Source of the DNA: Candidatus Blautia faecigallinarum
Lineage (GTDB): Bacteria; Bacillota; Clostridia; Lachnospirales; Lachnospiraceae
NCBI GenBank assembly: GCA_019116385.1
Contig: DXBU01000044.1
Location: forward strand, 1-39,841
Length of the DNA stretch: 39,841 nt
Reading direction: 5' to 3'
The notes below the pieces were generated by a model. That model was not told the DNA's origin, ran no database searches, and was given only the letters and a program-made list of their open reading frames with translations. Position numbers and translations under genes: made by a program. Positions 1 to 7,467 of this stretch are shown here, piece by piece (positions within the stretch are counted from its first letter, which is position 1; the number at the start of each line of letters is the position of its first letter).

Positions 1-32
1 AAATAAAAGAAAAAGTAATAAATAACCAAACC

Positions 33-106
33 GCCAGACAGAGATTGCTTTTGAGGTTTTTTGAAGCCCGTTGCCGGACTTCGTTGCCGACCTCCTCCTG
101 TCTGGC
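33..106 (+). promoter_or_regulatory. Structured leader upstream of xis
   Basis: A 9-base inverted repeat (GCCAGACAG at 33-41, CTGTCTGGC at 98-106) encloses further complementary blocks: GAGG near 53 with CCTC near 91, and GAAG near 63 with CTTC near 79. A direct repeat CGTTGCCG occurs at 69-76 and 82-89. Together they could form one long hairpin ending just before the excisionase ribosome binding site. Its role is unknown. It could act on xis expression or be an element-end recognition site. Confidence 0.45.
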
Positions 107-133
107 TTATTTCATGTATGGAGGTAAATGCCT

Positions 134-328
134 ATGAAAGAAGTCCCTATTTGGGAGAAGAGTAATTTAAGTCTGGAAGAAGCTGCGGCTTATTCTGGAA
201 TTGGTATCAATAAACTGCGTGACCTGACAAACGACCAGAATTGCCGGTTTGTCTTATGGGTAGGAAATAAACGCTTGATTAAACGCCGCCTGTTCGACCA
301 GTACATTGAACAGGCTTATTCTATCTGA
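134..328 (+). CDS. xis: Tn916-family excisionase (Xis)
   Basis: A small DNA-binding protein of 64 residues that would bend the ends of an integrative element and direct the integrase toward excision. The sequence has the pattern of Tn916 Xis (67 residues): an early PIWE motif, a short helix-turn-helix region (LSLEEAAAYSGIGINKLRDL) and a basic tail (NKRLIKRR). The start at 134 was chosen over ATG 128 because GGAGG at 120-124 is nine bases from 134 but only three from 128, and because Tn916 Xis also starts MK. It lies directly upstream of the integrase, as in Tn916. The rest of the element must lie to the left of the window. Confidence 0.85.
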   Translation: MKEVPIWEKSNLSLEEAAAYSGIGINKLRDLTNDQNCRFVLWVGNKRLIKRRLFDQYIEQAYSI

Positions 329-348
329 AATTTGTGATGTAAAAGGCG

Positions 349-385
349 GCCTTGATATGATACAATAAATGTGTCATATCAAGGC
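349..385 (+). repeat. 12-bp perfect inverted repeat between xis and int
   Basis: GCCTTGATATGA (349-360) is the exact reverse complement of TCATATCAAGGC (374-385), with a 13-base AT-rich loop. No run of T follows, so a simple intrinsic terminator is unlikely. The position suggests a site or RNA hairpin that sets int expression. Nine bases of the right arm (ATATCAAGG) recur at 1737-1745 near the presumed element end. Confidence 0.6.
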
Positions 386-413
386 TCTTTCCATCACGGA
401 AAGGAGTTTGACA

Positions 414-1613
414 ATGTCCGAGAAACGCAAAGACCATAAAGGAAGAATCCTGCGGACAGGAGAGAGCCAGAGAAAAGACCTGATTTATCAGTACCGCTAT
501 ACAGACATCCAAGGCAAACGGCAGACCATCTATTCCTCTGATTTGAAGGAATTGCGGGAAAAGGAAAAAGAAATCCAGAAGCAGCTTGACGAAGGGATTG
601 ACTATGCTGCTGGAAAGGCAACCGTGATTGCCCTTGTGGAACGCTATATCACCTTGAAACAGGGTGTGCGCTACAATACCAAAGTCGGTTACAATTTTGT
701 TCTGAACCTGATTAAAAAAGAAGCTTTTGGCTACCGGCAGATAAGGGATATTAAGGTATCAGACGCGCAACAGTGGATTATGAAGCTCCACAGCGACGGG
801 AAAGGGTACAGCACTATTACCAGCGTCAGGGGCGTTGTGAAACCCGCTTTTCAGATGGCTTATAACGAGGATATTATCCGCCGCAATCCTTTTGACTTCA
901 AATTAGTGGACGTGGTTCCCAATGACTCACAGAAGCGGATTGCCATGTCGGAGGAACAGCAGGAGATTTGGATGGGCTTTATCCGGGAGGATAAAACCTA
1001 CACCAAGTATTATGATGAATTTGTCGTGCTGCTGGGAACGGGTATGCGTGTCAGTGAGTTTTGCGGCCTTACAAAAAGTGATTTGGATTTTGAAAACCGG
1101 CGAATCCGGGTAGACCACCAGCTTGTCCGGGAACGGGGCGGAAAGTATTACGTCGAGAAAACCAAGACGGAGTGCGGCTGCCGCTTTATTCCCATGACAG
1201 AGGAAGTCTATCAAAGTCTGAACAATATCCTTAAACGCCGCAGGAAGATAAAGACGGAAATCATTGTAGACGGGTACAGCGGCTTTCTGCTGCTGGATAA
1301 GGATGACAAGCCCAAGGTGGCGTTGCATATCGAAAATGAAATGCGCTGGGCGATGAAAAAGTATAAAAAGCTGTACCCGGACAAGCCGCTGCCGCATATC
1401 ACGCCCCATGTGTTCCGCCATACTTTCTGTACCAATATGGCAAACGCCGGTATGGATATAAAGACCTTGCAGTATGTGATGGGACACTCTGATGTGGGAG
1501 TGACGCTGAATGTCTACACTCACGCCAGCTATGACCGGGCAGCGGAGCAGATGGCGAAAATCATAGATTTCAAGGGAACTGTCACGCCGGAAAAGCAGAG
1601 AAAATCAGGTTGA
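414..1613 (+). CDS. int: Tn916-family tyrosine recombinase (integrase)
   Basis: Site-specific recombinase of 399 residues (Tn916 Int is 405) that inserts and excises the element. Order: an N-terminal arm-binding domain (about 1-65), a core-binding SAM-like domain (about 70-170) and a catalytic domain. Catalytic residues visible are R212 in GTGMRVSEFCGL, H332 and R335 in HVFRHTF, H358 in MGHSDV and the nucleophile Y368 in NVYTHAS. The start at 414 follows GGAAAGGAG and gives the usual MSEKRKDHKGR opening; an upstream in-frame ATG at 369 overlaps the inverted repeat and is unlikely. The gene looks intact, so the element may still be mobile. The target site cannot be proven from one end. Confidence 0.93.
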   Translation: MSEKRKDHKGRILRTGESQRKDLIYQYRYTDIQGKRQTIYSSDLKELREKEKEIQKQLDEGIDYAAGKATVIALVERYITLKQGVRYNTKVGYNFVLNLIKKEAFGYRQIRDIKVSDAQQWIMKLHSDGKGYSTITSVRGVVKPAFQMAYNEDIIRRNPFDFKLVDVVPNDSQKRIAMSEEQQEIWMGFIREDKTYTKYYDEFVVLLGTGMRVSEFCGLTKSDLDFENRRIRVDHQLVRERGGKYYVEKTKTECGCRFIPMTEEVYQSLNNILKRRRKIKTEIIVDGYSGFLLLDKDDKPKVALHIENEMRWAMKKYKKLYPDKPLPHITPHVFRHTFCTNMANAGMDIKTLQYVMGHSDVGVTLNVYTHASYDRAAEQMAKIIDFKGTVTPEKQRKSG

Positions 1614-1625
1614 AAATGCACCAAG

Positions 1626-1648
1626 TTACTACACCACTTACTACACCA
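1626..1648 (+). repeat. Tandem 11-bp direct repeats, putative integrase arm sites
   Basis: TTACTACACCA occurs at 1626-1636 and again at 1638-1648, a period of 12 bases, immediately after the int stop codon. Short direct repeats between int and the element end are where the N-terminal arm-binding domain of Tn916-type integrases binds. The assignment is by position and spacing, not by exact match to a known site. Confidence 0.5.
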
Positions 1649-1699
1649 TTTGCCCGTGAATTTGCGTAGATTTACAAAGAATTGTGTGAGTTTAGGGCA

Positions 1700-1775
1700 A
1701 AACACAAAAATCGAAAAAAGCGCCGGAAAACCCGTAATATCAAGGTTTGAAGGCTTATGAAGGGATATAAGAGAT
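1700..1775. mobile_element. Probable right end of the integrative element (junction not resolved)
   Basis: Between the arm-type repeats and the phosphatase start there is an imperfect inverted repeat around 1727-1748 (AAAACCCG / AAGGTTT). It contains ATATCAAGG, also found in the repeat before int. The element boundary probably lies here, because the next gene is an ordinary chromosomal one. Without the left end or an empty site, the exact att core cannot be set. Confidence 0.4.
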
Positions 1776-2261
1776 ATGATAAAAATACTATTCGTTTGCC
1801 ACGGCAATATCTGCCGTTCAACTATGTGTGAAAGTGTTTTCACCTACATGGTAAAAGAGAGAGGGCTGGAAGAGCAGTTTACTATCGATTCTGCCGCCAC
1901 CAGCACAGAGGAGATCGGGAATCCGCCCCACCGTGGGACTGTAAGAAAACTGAAAGAGGTAAAGATCCCCCTTGTTCCTCATCGGGCAAGGCAGATCACC
2001 TGGAGCGACTACCAGAAATTCGATTACATTATCGGCATGGACTCCTGGAACATCCGGAATCTCAACCGGATGCTGAAGGGCGACCCGGAGGGGAAGATAT
2101 ATAAACTGCTGTCCTTTGCCGGATCTGAAAGAGATATCGCCGACCCCTGGTATACGGGCAACTTTGACGAGACTTATGAAGATGTTGTGGAAGGATGCCA
2201 GGGATTTCTGAAATATCTCCAGGAAACAGGTGCCCTGAAAGGATCCTTTCATCAGTCCTAA
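1776..2261 (+). CDS. Low-molecular-weight protein tyrosine phosphatase
   Basis: Cytosolic phosphatase of 161 residues, the usual family size. The P-loop CX5RS is at residues 8-15 (CHGNICRS), giving nucleophile C8 and R14. The general acid is D123 in the late DPW motif. It removes phosphate from tyrosine (or arginine) residues of proteins; the substrate here is unknown. The start codon lies at the presumed edge of the integrative element, with AAGGGA about ten bases upstream, so the native promoter may have been replaced by element sequence. No kinase or polysaccharide genes are adjacent, so a capsule role, common for this family, is not supported. Confidence 0.9.
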   Translation: MIKILFVCHGNICRSTMCESVFTYMVKERGLEEQFTIDSAATSTEEIGNPPHRGTVRKLKEVKIPLVPHRARQITWSDYQKFDYIIGMDSWNIRNLNRMLKGDPEGKIYKLLSFAGSERDIADPWYTGNFDETYEDVVEGCQGFLKYLQETGALKGSFHQS

Positions 2262-2376
2262 GATCTTCCGTTTATAAAAATTTAAGAAAAGTTCCCTGAA
2301 AAATTATGGAAAGTATACAAAATCATCACAAATTGCTGGTAGGATTAAGTGAAAATCTATTTGAGGGGAGTTTGCT

Positions 2377-2985
2377 ATGACCAATGAGCAATATTATGAT
2401 TTCATTCAGCCCTATCAAAATGCCAGCCAGATGATGCATACCAAGCTGGAGATTTTAAACCAGAATCTCTATGACAAAACCTCAGCTGCTCCCATCCACA
2501 ACCTGCAGGAACGGATCAAATCCAAAAAAAGTATTGAAAAAAAGCTGCAGAAGCTGGGTCATTCAGACAGCGTGCAGAACGCCAAGGACTTTCTCAAGGA
2601 TATTGCAGGGATGCGTGTGATCTGCTATTTCATTGACGACATCTACAACCTGGTAAATGCTCTGAAACGGCAGAACGAGCTGATCATCGTAAAAGAGAAG
2701 GATTACATAAAAGCCCCGAAACCCAACGGATACCGCAGCTATCATGTGGTCATTGCCGTCCCTGTTTATTATCTGGATACTATGGAGTACTTTCCGGTAG
2801 AAATCCAGTTTCGGACCATGACGATGGATCTGTGGGCAAGCATGGAACACCGTGTCTGCTATAAGAAGATGCCGGAGCACCGGGAAACCCTGGCAGAAGC
2901 CTTTTGCCAGTACGCAGAGATCCTTGGAAAGATCGAAGAGCAGTTTGAAGCATATAACGAAACCGGGATGCTGGAAGAAATCTAA
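2377..2985 (+). CDS. Small alarmone synthetase, GTP pyrophosphokinase family
   Basis: Single-domain RelA/SpoT-type synthetase of 202 residues that moves pyrophosphate from ATP to GTP or GDP to make (p)ppGpp. The synthetase core is visible: DIAGMRVICYFIDDIY (about residues 71-86), the loop PKPNGYRSYHVV and the strand EIQFRTMTMDLWASMEH. No hydrolase HD domain and no C-terminal TGS or ACT domain is present, which places it with the short YjbM/YwaC (RelQ/RelP) group; I cannot say which. The ribosome binding site is GAGGGGAG. It is monocistronic and closed by the hairpin at 2999-3036. Confidence 0.9.
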   Translation: MTNEQYYDFIQPYQNASQMMHTKLEILNQNLYDKTSAAPIHNLQERIKSKKSIEKKLQKLGHSDSVQNAKDFLKDIAGMRVICYFIDDIYNLVNALKRQNELIIVKEKDYIKAPKPNGYRSYHVVIAVPVYYLDTMEYFPVEIQFRTMTMDLWASMEHRVCYKKMPEHRETLAEAFCQYAEILGKIEEQFEAYNETGMLEEI

Positions 2986-2998
2986 ATAGTAAAGAAAA

Positions 2999-3036
2999 AG
3001 CCGCAGCTGTGCCCCAAAAAAAGGGCAGCTGCGGCT
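2999..3036. terminator. Bidirectional intrinsic terminator
   Basis: AGCCGCAGCTG (2999-3009) pairs with CAGCTGCGGCT (3026-3036), and GCCC/GGGC extends the stem inward. On the minus strand the stem is followed by CTTTTTCTTT, a good terminator for the regulator gene ending at 3079. On the plus strand it follows the alarmone synthetase by 14 bases, with only a weak T tract. Confidence 0.8.
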
Positions 3037-3078
3037 TAAATTCTGCCGTCTTCCCCTGACTTTGACAAAAGCAGGGCA

Positions 3079-3714
3079 TTATTTATTTACATCTATATAA
3101 CTGTAAAGGGTATATTTGGAAATCCCGAAATAGTTGGCTACCTTATCACCGGACTTGGTGATCAGAAACGCGCCGGAATCGTTTAAAAACTGAATGGCGG
3201 TAACCTTATCTTCTTTGTTCATCAATGGGACCGGCTTTCCTACCAGAGCAACAGATTCTTCAATGAGATGATCCAGAAGATCATTTACATTATGGGTGAT
3301 CTCTTTGGGCTTTTCTTCTTTATTTACAGGGGTGATAAGGCCTTGCAGGGCGTTTTCGATCATAGTGAGCCGTGTGATATCATAATTGATCCCAAATACA
3401 TAATGAAGGGAACCATCATCGTCACGGATATAAGAGGTACTGCACTTTAAGATCTTACCATCTGAGGTTTTCATAAGATAACCGGCATGATCTTGCAGGT
3501 CGGATTCGTTTTTGTTTTTTTTTCGGATCACATCAAAAACTGCATTGGATGGTCCGTCTCCAACCCGGCGGTTCGTTACATGCCCATTTTCAATATAGAC
3601 GATCGAATGTTCCGGATCTTTTGTTTTTAAATCGTGTATGACAATTTCACAGTCGGGTCCAAACTGTGCGGCAAGGTCACGGGCAATTTGTTTCAATACA
3701 GTAAGGCGTCCCAT
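3079..3714 (-). CDS. YheO/DauR-type transcriptional regulator (PAS-like domain plus HTH)
   Basis: Protein of 211 residues. The N-terminal YheO-like PAS domain (about 5-115) carries the family pattern CEIVIHDL, IENGHVTNRRVGD and the later VFGINYDIT. The C-terminal helix-turn-helix (about 160-211) has the DauR-like end GISKYTLYSYID. Such proteins bind an unknown small ligand through the PAS domain; DauR controls D-arginine catabolism. It is divergent from the hydantoinase gene with about 200 bases between, so it probably controls that gene. A run of A in the reading frame (KKNKNES region) is AT-rich but in frame. Confidence 0.88.
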   Translation of the reverse strand: MGRLTVLKQIARDLAAQFGPDCEIVIHDLKTKDPEHSIVYIENGHVTNRRVGDGPSNAVFDVIRKKNKNESDLQDHAGYLMKTSDGKILKCSTSYIRDDDGSLHYVFGINYDITRLTMIENALQGLITPVNKEEKPKEITHNVNDLLDHLIEESVALVGKPVPLMNKEDKVTAIQFLNDSGAFLITKSGDKVANYFGISKYTLYSYIDVNK

Positions 3715-3830
3715 TTCTCTTTCTCCTTTCCCGTTTTTTTTTAACTATAGCATACCTCAAAAAAAATAAAAAGACTTTTACAAAAAAAATTATTTGCCCT
3801 AAAAGAAATTTGGATGGAAACAAGGGGCTA

Positions 3831-3859
3831 TTGAAGTAGGGCGGAAATAATGCTATATT
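3831..3859 (+). promoter_or_regulatory. Sigma-A promoter of the hydantoinase gene
   Basis: TTGAAG at 3831-3836 and TATATT at 3854-3859 are separated by 17 bases. The predicted start is about 50 bases before the ATG at 3919. The operator for the divergent YheO-type regulator probably lies in the AT-rich DNA between 3720 and 3830. Confidence 0.65.
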
Positions 3860-3918
3860 GAAAGAAGAAATCCCAATGACCAATATTTTTACATAAGTAG
3901 TAGAAGGAGGAAGGCAGC

Positions 3919-5292
3919 ATGAAGTATCTGCTTAAAAATGGAACTGTGGTTTCCGGCGAAAGGTCAGAAAAGCTGGATGTGCTGATTGAAGACGAAAAGA
4001 TCAGCAGGGTAGAAAAAAATATCGAGGATTGTACGGCAGAGATCATAGATGTATCCGGAAAACTGCTTTTTCCTGGCTTTATTGATGCCCATACCCATTT
4101 CGACCTGGAGGTTGCCAATACTGTAACTGCAGATGATTTCCAGACGGGAACCAAAGCGGCGCTTTTGGGTGGAACGACTATGGTCATAGACTATGCTTCC
4201 CAGGACAAAGGGGGCCATACGCTGAAGGAAGGTCTTGCCAAATGGCACCAGAAGGCGGATGGAAAGTGTTCCTGTGATTATTCTTTCCATATGTCCATTG
4301 TAGAGTGGAATGAGGAAACAGAAAAAGAGATTGACGACATGATCAAAGAGGGCATTACCAGCTTTAAACTTTATATGACCTATCCGGCCATGCTGGTCAA
4401 TGACCGCGACCTGTATAAGATCCTCAAAAAGCTGAATTCCTGCGGCTGTTTTGCCGGGGTACACTGTGAAAACGCAGGAGTGATCGATGCTCTTATCGAG
4501 GAAGCCAAGGCAGAAGGGCGCTTTGGCGTGGAAAATCACCCGCTGGTCCGCCCGGACGACATGGAAGCAGAGGCAGTCCACCGCCTTTTAGTGATCGCAA
4601 AGCAGGCGGGCGCACCGGTTATGGTGGTGCATCTCACCAATCAGAAGGCATACCGGGAGATCATGGAAGCCAGGGCAAGGGGCCAGGAAGTTTATGCGGA
4701 AACCTGTCCCCAGTATCTTCTCCTGGACGACAGCGCCTATAGCCTGCCGGATTTTGAAGGCGCCAAATTTGTCTGTGCGCCGCCCCTCCGCAAGAGAGAA
4801 GACCAGAGCTGTTTGTGGAATGCTCTGGCCAGGGACGAGATCCAGACGGTAGCCACCGACCAGTGCAGTTTTACTTGGCAGCAGAAACGCCTTGGGGAAA
4901 AAGATTTCACAAAAATTCCCGGAGGCCTGCCAGGGGTGGAGACCAGAGGAACCCTTCTTTACACTTACGGAGTCCGGGAAGGACGGATCACCAGGGAGCA
5001 GATGTGCCGGCTGTTAAGCGAGAACGCTGCAAAGCTTTACGGGCTGTATCCCAGAAAAGGAGTGATCGCGCCGGGAAGCGATGGCGATATTGTAGTCTTT
5101 GATCCGGAAAAAAGAAGTGTGATCTCGGCGGAAACTCATGCCTATCATACAGACAACAATCCTTTTGAGGGCTTTGCCCTTCACGGAGGAATCGATAAGG
5201 TATTTCTCAGGGGCACGCTTGCGGCAAAAGACGGCAAAGTGGTGAAGGAAAACCTGGGAACCTATATTTACCGGGACAAAAAGCAAATTTAA
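3919..5292 (+). CDS. hydA: D-hydantoinase / dihydropyrimidinase
   Basis: Zinc amidohydrolase of 457 residues, the usual length, that opens hydantoin or dihydropyrimidine rings to N-carbamoyl amino acids. The binuclear metal site is complete: H58 and H60 (HTHFD), carboxylated K150 (FKLYMTY), H182 (VHCEN), H238 (VHLTN) and D314 (TDQC). The start at 3919 follows AAGGAGG. No dihydropyrimidine dehydrogenase or N-carbamoylase gene is next to it, so the true substrate is open; a D-amino-acid or purine-related ring is possible. Its stop codon shares TTAA with the convergent symporter gene. The neighbouring regulator and symporter suggest an uptake-and-hydrolysis unit. Confidence 0.93.
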   Translation: MKYLLKNGTVVSGERSEKLDVLIEDEKISRVEKNIEDCTAEIIDVSGKLLFPGFIDAHTHFDLEVANTVTADDFQTGTKAALLGGTTMVIDYASQDKGGHTLKEGLAKWHQKADGKCSCDYSFHMSIVEWNEETEKEIDDMIKEGITSFKLYMTYPAMLVNDRDLYKILKKLNSCGCFAGVHCENAGVIDALIEEAKAEGRFGVENHPLVRPDDMEAEAVHRLLVIAKQAGAPVMVVHLTNQKAYREIMEARARGQEVYAETCPQYLLLDDSAYSLPDFEGAKFVCAPPLRKREDQSCLWNALARDEIQTVATDQCSFTWQQKRLGEKDFTKIPGGLPGVETRGTLLYTYGVREGRITREQMCRLLSENAAKLYGLYPRKGVIAPGSDGDIVVFDPEKRSVISAETHAYHTDNNPFEGFALHGGIDKVFLRGTLAAKDGKVVKENLGTYIYRDKKQI

Positions 5293-6515
5293 AAGTCATA
5301 AGATCCTGGAAGATCCTGCTCCATGATGTGGTGCCGTTTGGCATAGCCGCTGAGGATCAGGGTCAGGGCGCCGTCTCCGGTTATATTGCAGGCGGTCCCA
5401 AAGCTGTCCTGAAGAGCAAAAATAGTAAGCATCAGGGCAGTGCCGGAGTGGTCAAACTTTAGGATCCCGGTGATGATCCCCAATGATGCCATGACTGTTC
5501 CGCCTGGAACCCCTGGAGCTCCGATGGCAAACACGCCAAGGAGCAGGCAGAAAAGGATCATGCTTCCCAAGGTGGGAAGGGATCCATACAAAATTTTGGA
5601 AACCGTCATACAGAAAAAGACTTCTGTTAAAACAGAACCGCAAAGATGGATATTGGCAAAGAGCGGGATCCCGAAACGAACCATATCTTTGCGCAGAGGT
5701 TTTGCTTTTCCGGCGCATTCCAGGGCGACGCCTAAGGTGGCTGCAGAGGACATGGTGCCAACGGCAGTCAGGTAAGCCGGACCGTAATGGCGGATCACCT
5801 GAAAGGGATTTTCTTTTGCGTATATTCCGGCAAAAAGATACAAAAGACCCATCCAGATAAAATGCCCGGCCAGCACAAGGACGATCACCTGTACAAAAAC
5901 TGGCAGCTGTCTGGTAATGGAGCCTTCATAAGCAAGGCCGCAGAAGGTCGTGCCGATAAAAAGGGGAAGCAGCGGTATGATGATCTTTTCCACCAGGGAA
6001 AGAACGATCTGCTGGAATTCTTCCAAAAGTCCGGTGACCCTTTGGGCTTTCGTCCAGGCGGCCGCAAGGCCCAGCATAATGGAAAACACAAGGGCGCTCA
6101 TTACAGACATGATCTGCGGGATCTCCAGCTCAAATATCACCTCCGGAAGGGTTTTTAAACCTTCTGTTATGGTGACGATGGATAGACCGGGGATCAGGGC
6201 ATACCCTGCCGTCATAGAAAAAAATGCGGCTCCGATTGAGGACAGATAGGCCAGTCCAACTGCAACCGCCAGCATACGGGAGGCGCTTGCTCCCATTCTG
6301 GTAATGGAAGGGGCCACAAATCCAATGATGATCAGGGGTACACAGAAATTGATCAATTGGCCGAGAATGAATTTTATGGTGACCAGGATATTTAAAAGTG
6401 CCGAAGCGGCAGCTGTCTGATCGGCGTCCCGAAGTACCAGCCCCAGGATCATTCCAATGGCCACGGCTGCCAGAAGCTTAAAAGGGAGACTTAAAAAAAC
6501 ACGATGTTTCTTCAT
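5289..6515 (-). CDS. Dicarboxylate/amino acid:cation symporter (DAACS family)
   Basis: Integral membrane carrier of 408 residues with about eight membrane segments plus two re-entrant hairpins. Hairpin 1 has the serine-rich SSAATLGVAL motif, hairpin 2 has GAPGVPGGTVMASLG, and helix 8 has DSFGTACNITGDGAL, corresponding to the family NxTGD motif that binds the substrate amino group. This indicates sodium- or proton-driven uptake of an amino acid or dicarboxylate; the exact substrate is not readable. The start follows GGAGGAAG. It converges on the hydantoinase with a 4-base overlap and no terminator between. Its own promoter is at 6572-6600. Confidence 0.9.
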   Translation of the reverse strand: MKKHRVFLSLPFKLLAAVAIGMILGLVLRDADQTAAASALLNILVTIKFILGQLINFCVPLIIIGFVAPSITRMGASASRMLAVAVGLAYLSSIGAAFFSMTAGYALIPGLSIVTITEGLKTLPEVIFELEIPQIMSVMSALVFSIMLGLAAAWTKAQRVTGLLEEFQQIVLSLVEKIIIPLLPLFIGTTFCGLAYEGSITRQLPVFVQVIVLVLAGHFIWMGLLYLFAGIYAKENPFQVIRHYGPAYLTAVGTMSSAATLGVALECAGKAKPLRKDMVRFGIPLFANIHLCGSVLTEVFFCMTVSKILYGSLPTLGSMILFCLLLGVFAIGAPGVPGGTVMASLGIITGILKFDHSGTALMLTIFALQDSFGTACNITGDGALTLILSGYAKRHHIMEQDLPGSYDF

Positions 6516-6571
6516 AGAAGCTTCTTCCTCCTTCCTTTGTTACGGGATTTAGTTTTCGTATTTACGGAAAA

Positions 6572-6600
6572 ATTATAATATACACAGAAAAAAACCTCAA
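6572..6600 (-). promoter_or_regulatory. Sigma-A promoter of the symporter gene
   Basis: Reading the minus strand, TTGAGG (6600-6595) is followed after 17 bases by TATAAT (6577-6572). Transcription would start about 50 bases before the ATG at 6515. Confidence 0.7.
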
Positions 6601-6666
6601 TGTTTTTGTCAAAATGTGTTAAGATAGAGGAGTATTATTTTTTGCGGCGTCAGGAGGTATAGAAAA

Positions 6667-7185
6667 ATGGATTATTTGATCGTAGTAGATATGCAGAAAG
6701 ACTTTGTAGACGGAGCTCTGGGAACGCCTATGGCACAGGCTATCGTTCCGGCAGTAATAGAAAAGATCAAAAATTTTAAAGGAAAGATCCTTTTTACCCG
6801 GGATACCCATCCGGAAAATTATCTGGATACCCAGGAAGGAAAAAATCTTCCGGTCCCCCATTGTATCAAAGGGACCGAAGGATGGGAGATCATTAAAGAA
6901 CTGCGGGAATACTGCCAGGAGCCTCCCATAGACAAACCTACATTTGGAAGCATGGAGCTTGCAGAGAAACTAACAGAGGAGAAAGAGGAGATTTCTTCCG
7001 TTACCCTTATCGGTCTGTGCACCGATATCTGCGTGATCTCCAATGCGCTTTTGATCAAGGCGGCTCTTCCGGAAGTCCCGGTGTATGTGGATGCCTCCTG
7101 CTGTGCAGGGGTCACGGAGCAAAGCCACAAGAATGCTCTGGAAGCAATGAAAGTCTGCCAGATCCATATAGCAGAGGAAGGCTAA
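6667..7185 (+). CDS. Isochorismatase-fold cysteine hydrolase, nicotinamidase-like
   Basis: Cytosolic amidohydrolase of 172 residues. The catalytic triad is D8 (VVDMQKDF), K90 (DKPTFGS) and C122 (CTDICV). A metal site like that of nicotinamidase is visible as D46, H48 (RDTHPEN) and H65 (VPHCIKGT). These features favour nicotinamide to nicotinate hydrolysis, but related enzymes act on ureido or carbamoyl compounds, and the hydantoinase lies only two genes away. The ribosome binding site is AGGAGG. It is divergent from the symporter and 282 bases upstream of the TM1266-type gene, from which it is separated by a new promoter. Confidence 0.82.
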   Translation: MDYLIVVDMQKDFVDGALGTPMAQAIVPAVIEKIKNFKGKILFTRDTHPENYLDTQEGKNLPVPHCIKGTEGWEIIKELREYCQEPPIDKPTFGSMELAEKLTEEKEEISSVTLIGLCTDICVISNALLIKAALPEVPVYVDASCCAGVTEQSHKNALEAMKVCQIHIAEEG

Positions 7186-7229
7186 AGAAGAATGGGAAAG
7201 GACAAGAGGCAGAAACAGGAAAAATTATC

Positions 7230-7258
7230 TTGTCCCTTACCTAGAATCATGCTATGAT
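7230..7258 (+). promoter_or_regulatory. Promoter of the TM1266-hydE-hydG operon
   Basis: TTGTCC at 7230-7235 and TATGAT at 7253-7258 with a 17-base spacer. The start would be near 7265, giving a leader of about 200 bases before the first gene. A ggacaag/cttgtcc inverted repeat (7200-7206 and 7229-7235) overlaps the -35 box and might be an operator. Confidence 0.65.
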
Positions 7259-7264
7259 AAAAAA

Positions 7265-7409
7265 CAGGTACCGGACTTTTAAGGAGATCCCTGAGAAGAA
7301 TGGACAGCCAGATCGAGATAGAAAGCAGAAAAACTGCAGACCCAGACGGCTCTGCAGGATTTTTGCATAGGTATTTTGGGTGTCCCGCCGGGACACCCTT
7401 TTTGTTTTT
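7265..7409 (+). promoter_or_regulatory. Structured leader with terminator-like hairpins, possible attenuator
   Basis: Two small hairpins compete: GCAG (7325-7328) with CTGC (7334-7337), and CTGCAGA (7334-7340) with TCTGCAG (7351-7357), the second followed by TTTTT. Next comes a strong intrinsic terminator, GGGTGTCCCG/CGGGACACCC at 7378-7398 with a T-rich tail to 7409. Because it lies between a good promoter and the first gene, it may regulate read-through. I do not recognise it as a known riboswitch or T-box. A short open frame starting at ATG 7300 runs through it in frame with the gene at 7468. Confidence 0.5.
7378..7409 (+). terminator. Intrinsic terminator in the hyd leader
   Basis: A ten-base GC-rich stem with almost no loop is followed by TTTTTGTTTTT. 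It sits about 60 bases before the ATG at 7468 and about 190 bases after the end of the amidohydrolase. It could simply end the upstream transcript, or act on the promoter at 7230. Confidence 0.75.
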
Positions 7410-7467
7410 CCGGGAGCTCCGATCCGGGAATGTTAAAATTCAGGCAAAGGGGATAAGGAGGTATGCC

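Noticed and set aside
1614..1775. tRNA gene as integration target
   Set aside because: No cloverleaf, T-loop GTTCRANNC or CCA end is visible here.
3490..3520. Possible frameshift at the T-rich run in the YheO-type gene
   Set aside because: The reading frame remains open, and the PAS and HTH parts are both intact and in the same frame.
7300..7467. N-terminal extension of the TM1266-type protein from ATG 7300
   Set aside because: The extension crosses a strong terminator hairpin, lacks family similarity, and an ideal ribosome binding site lies before ATG 7468.
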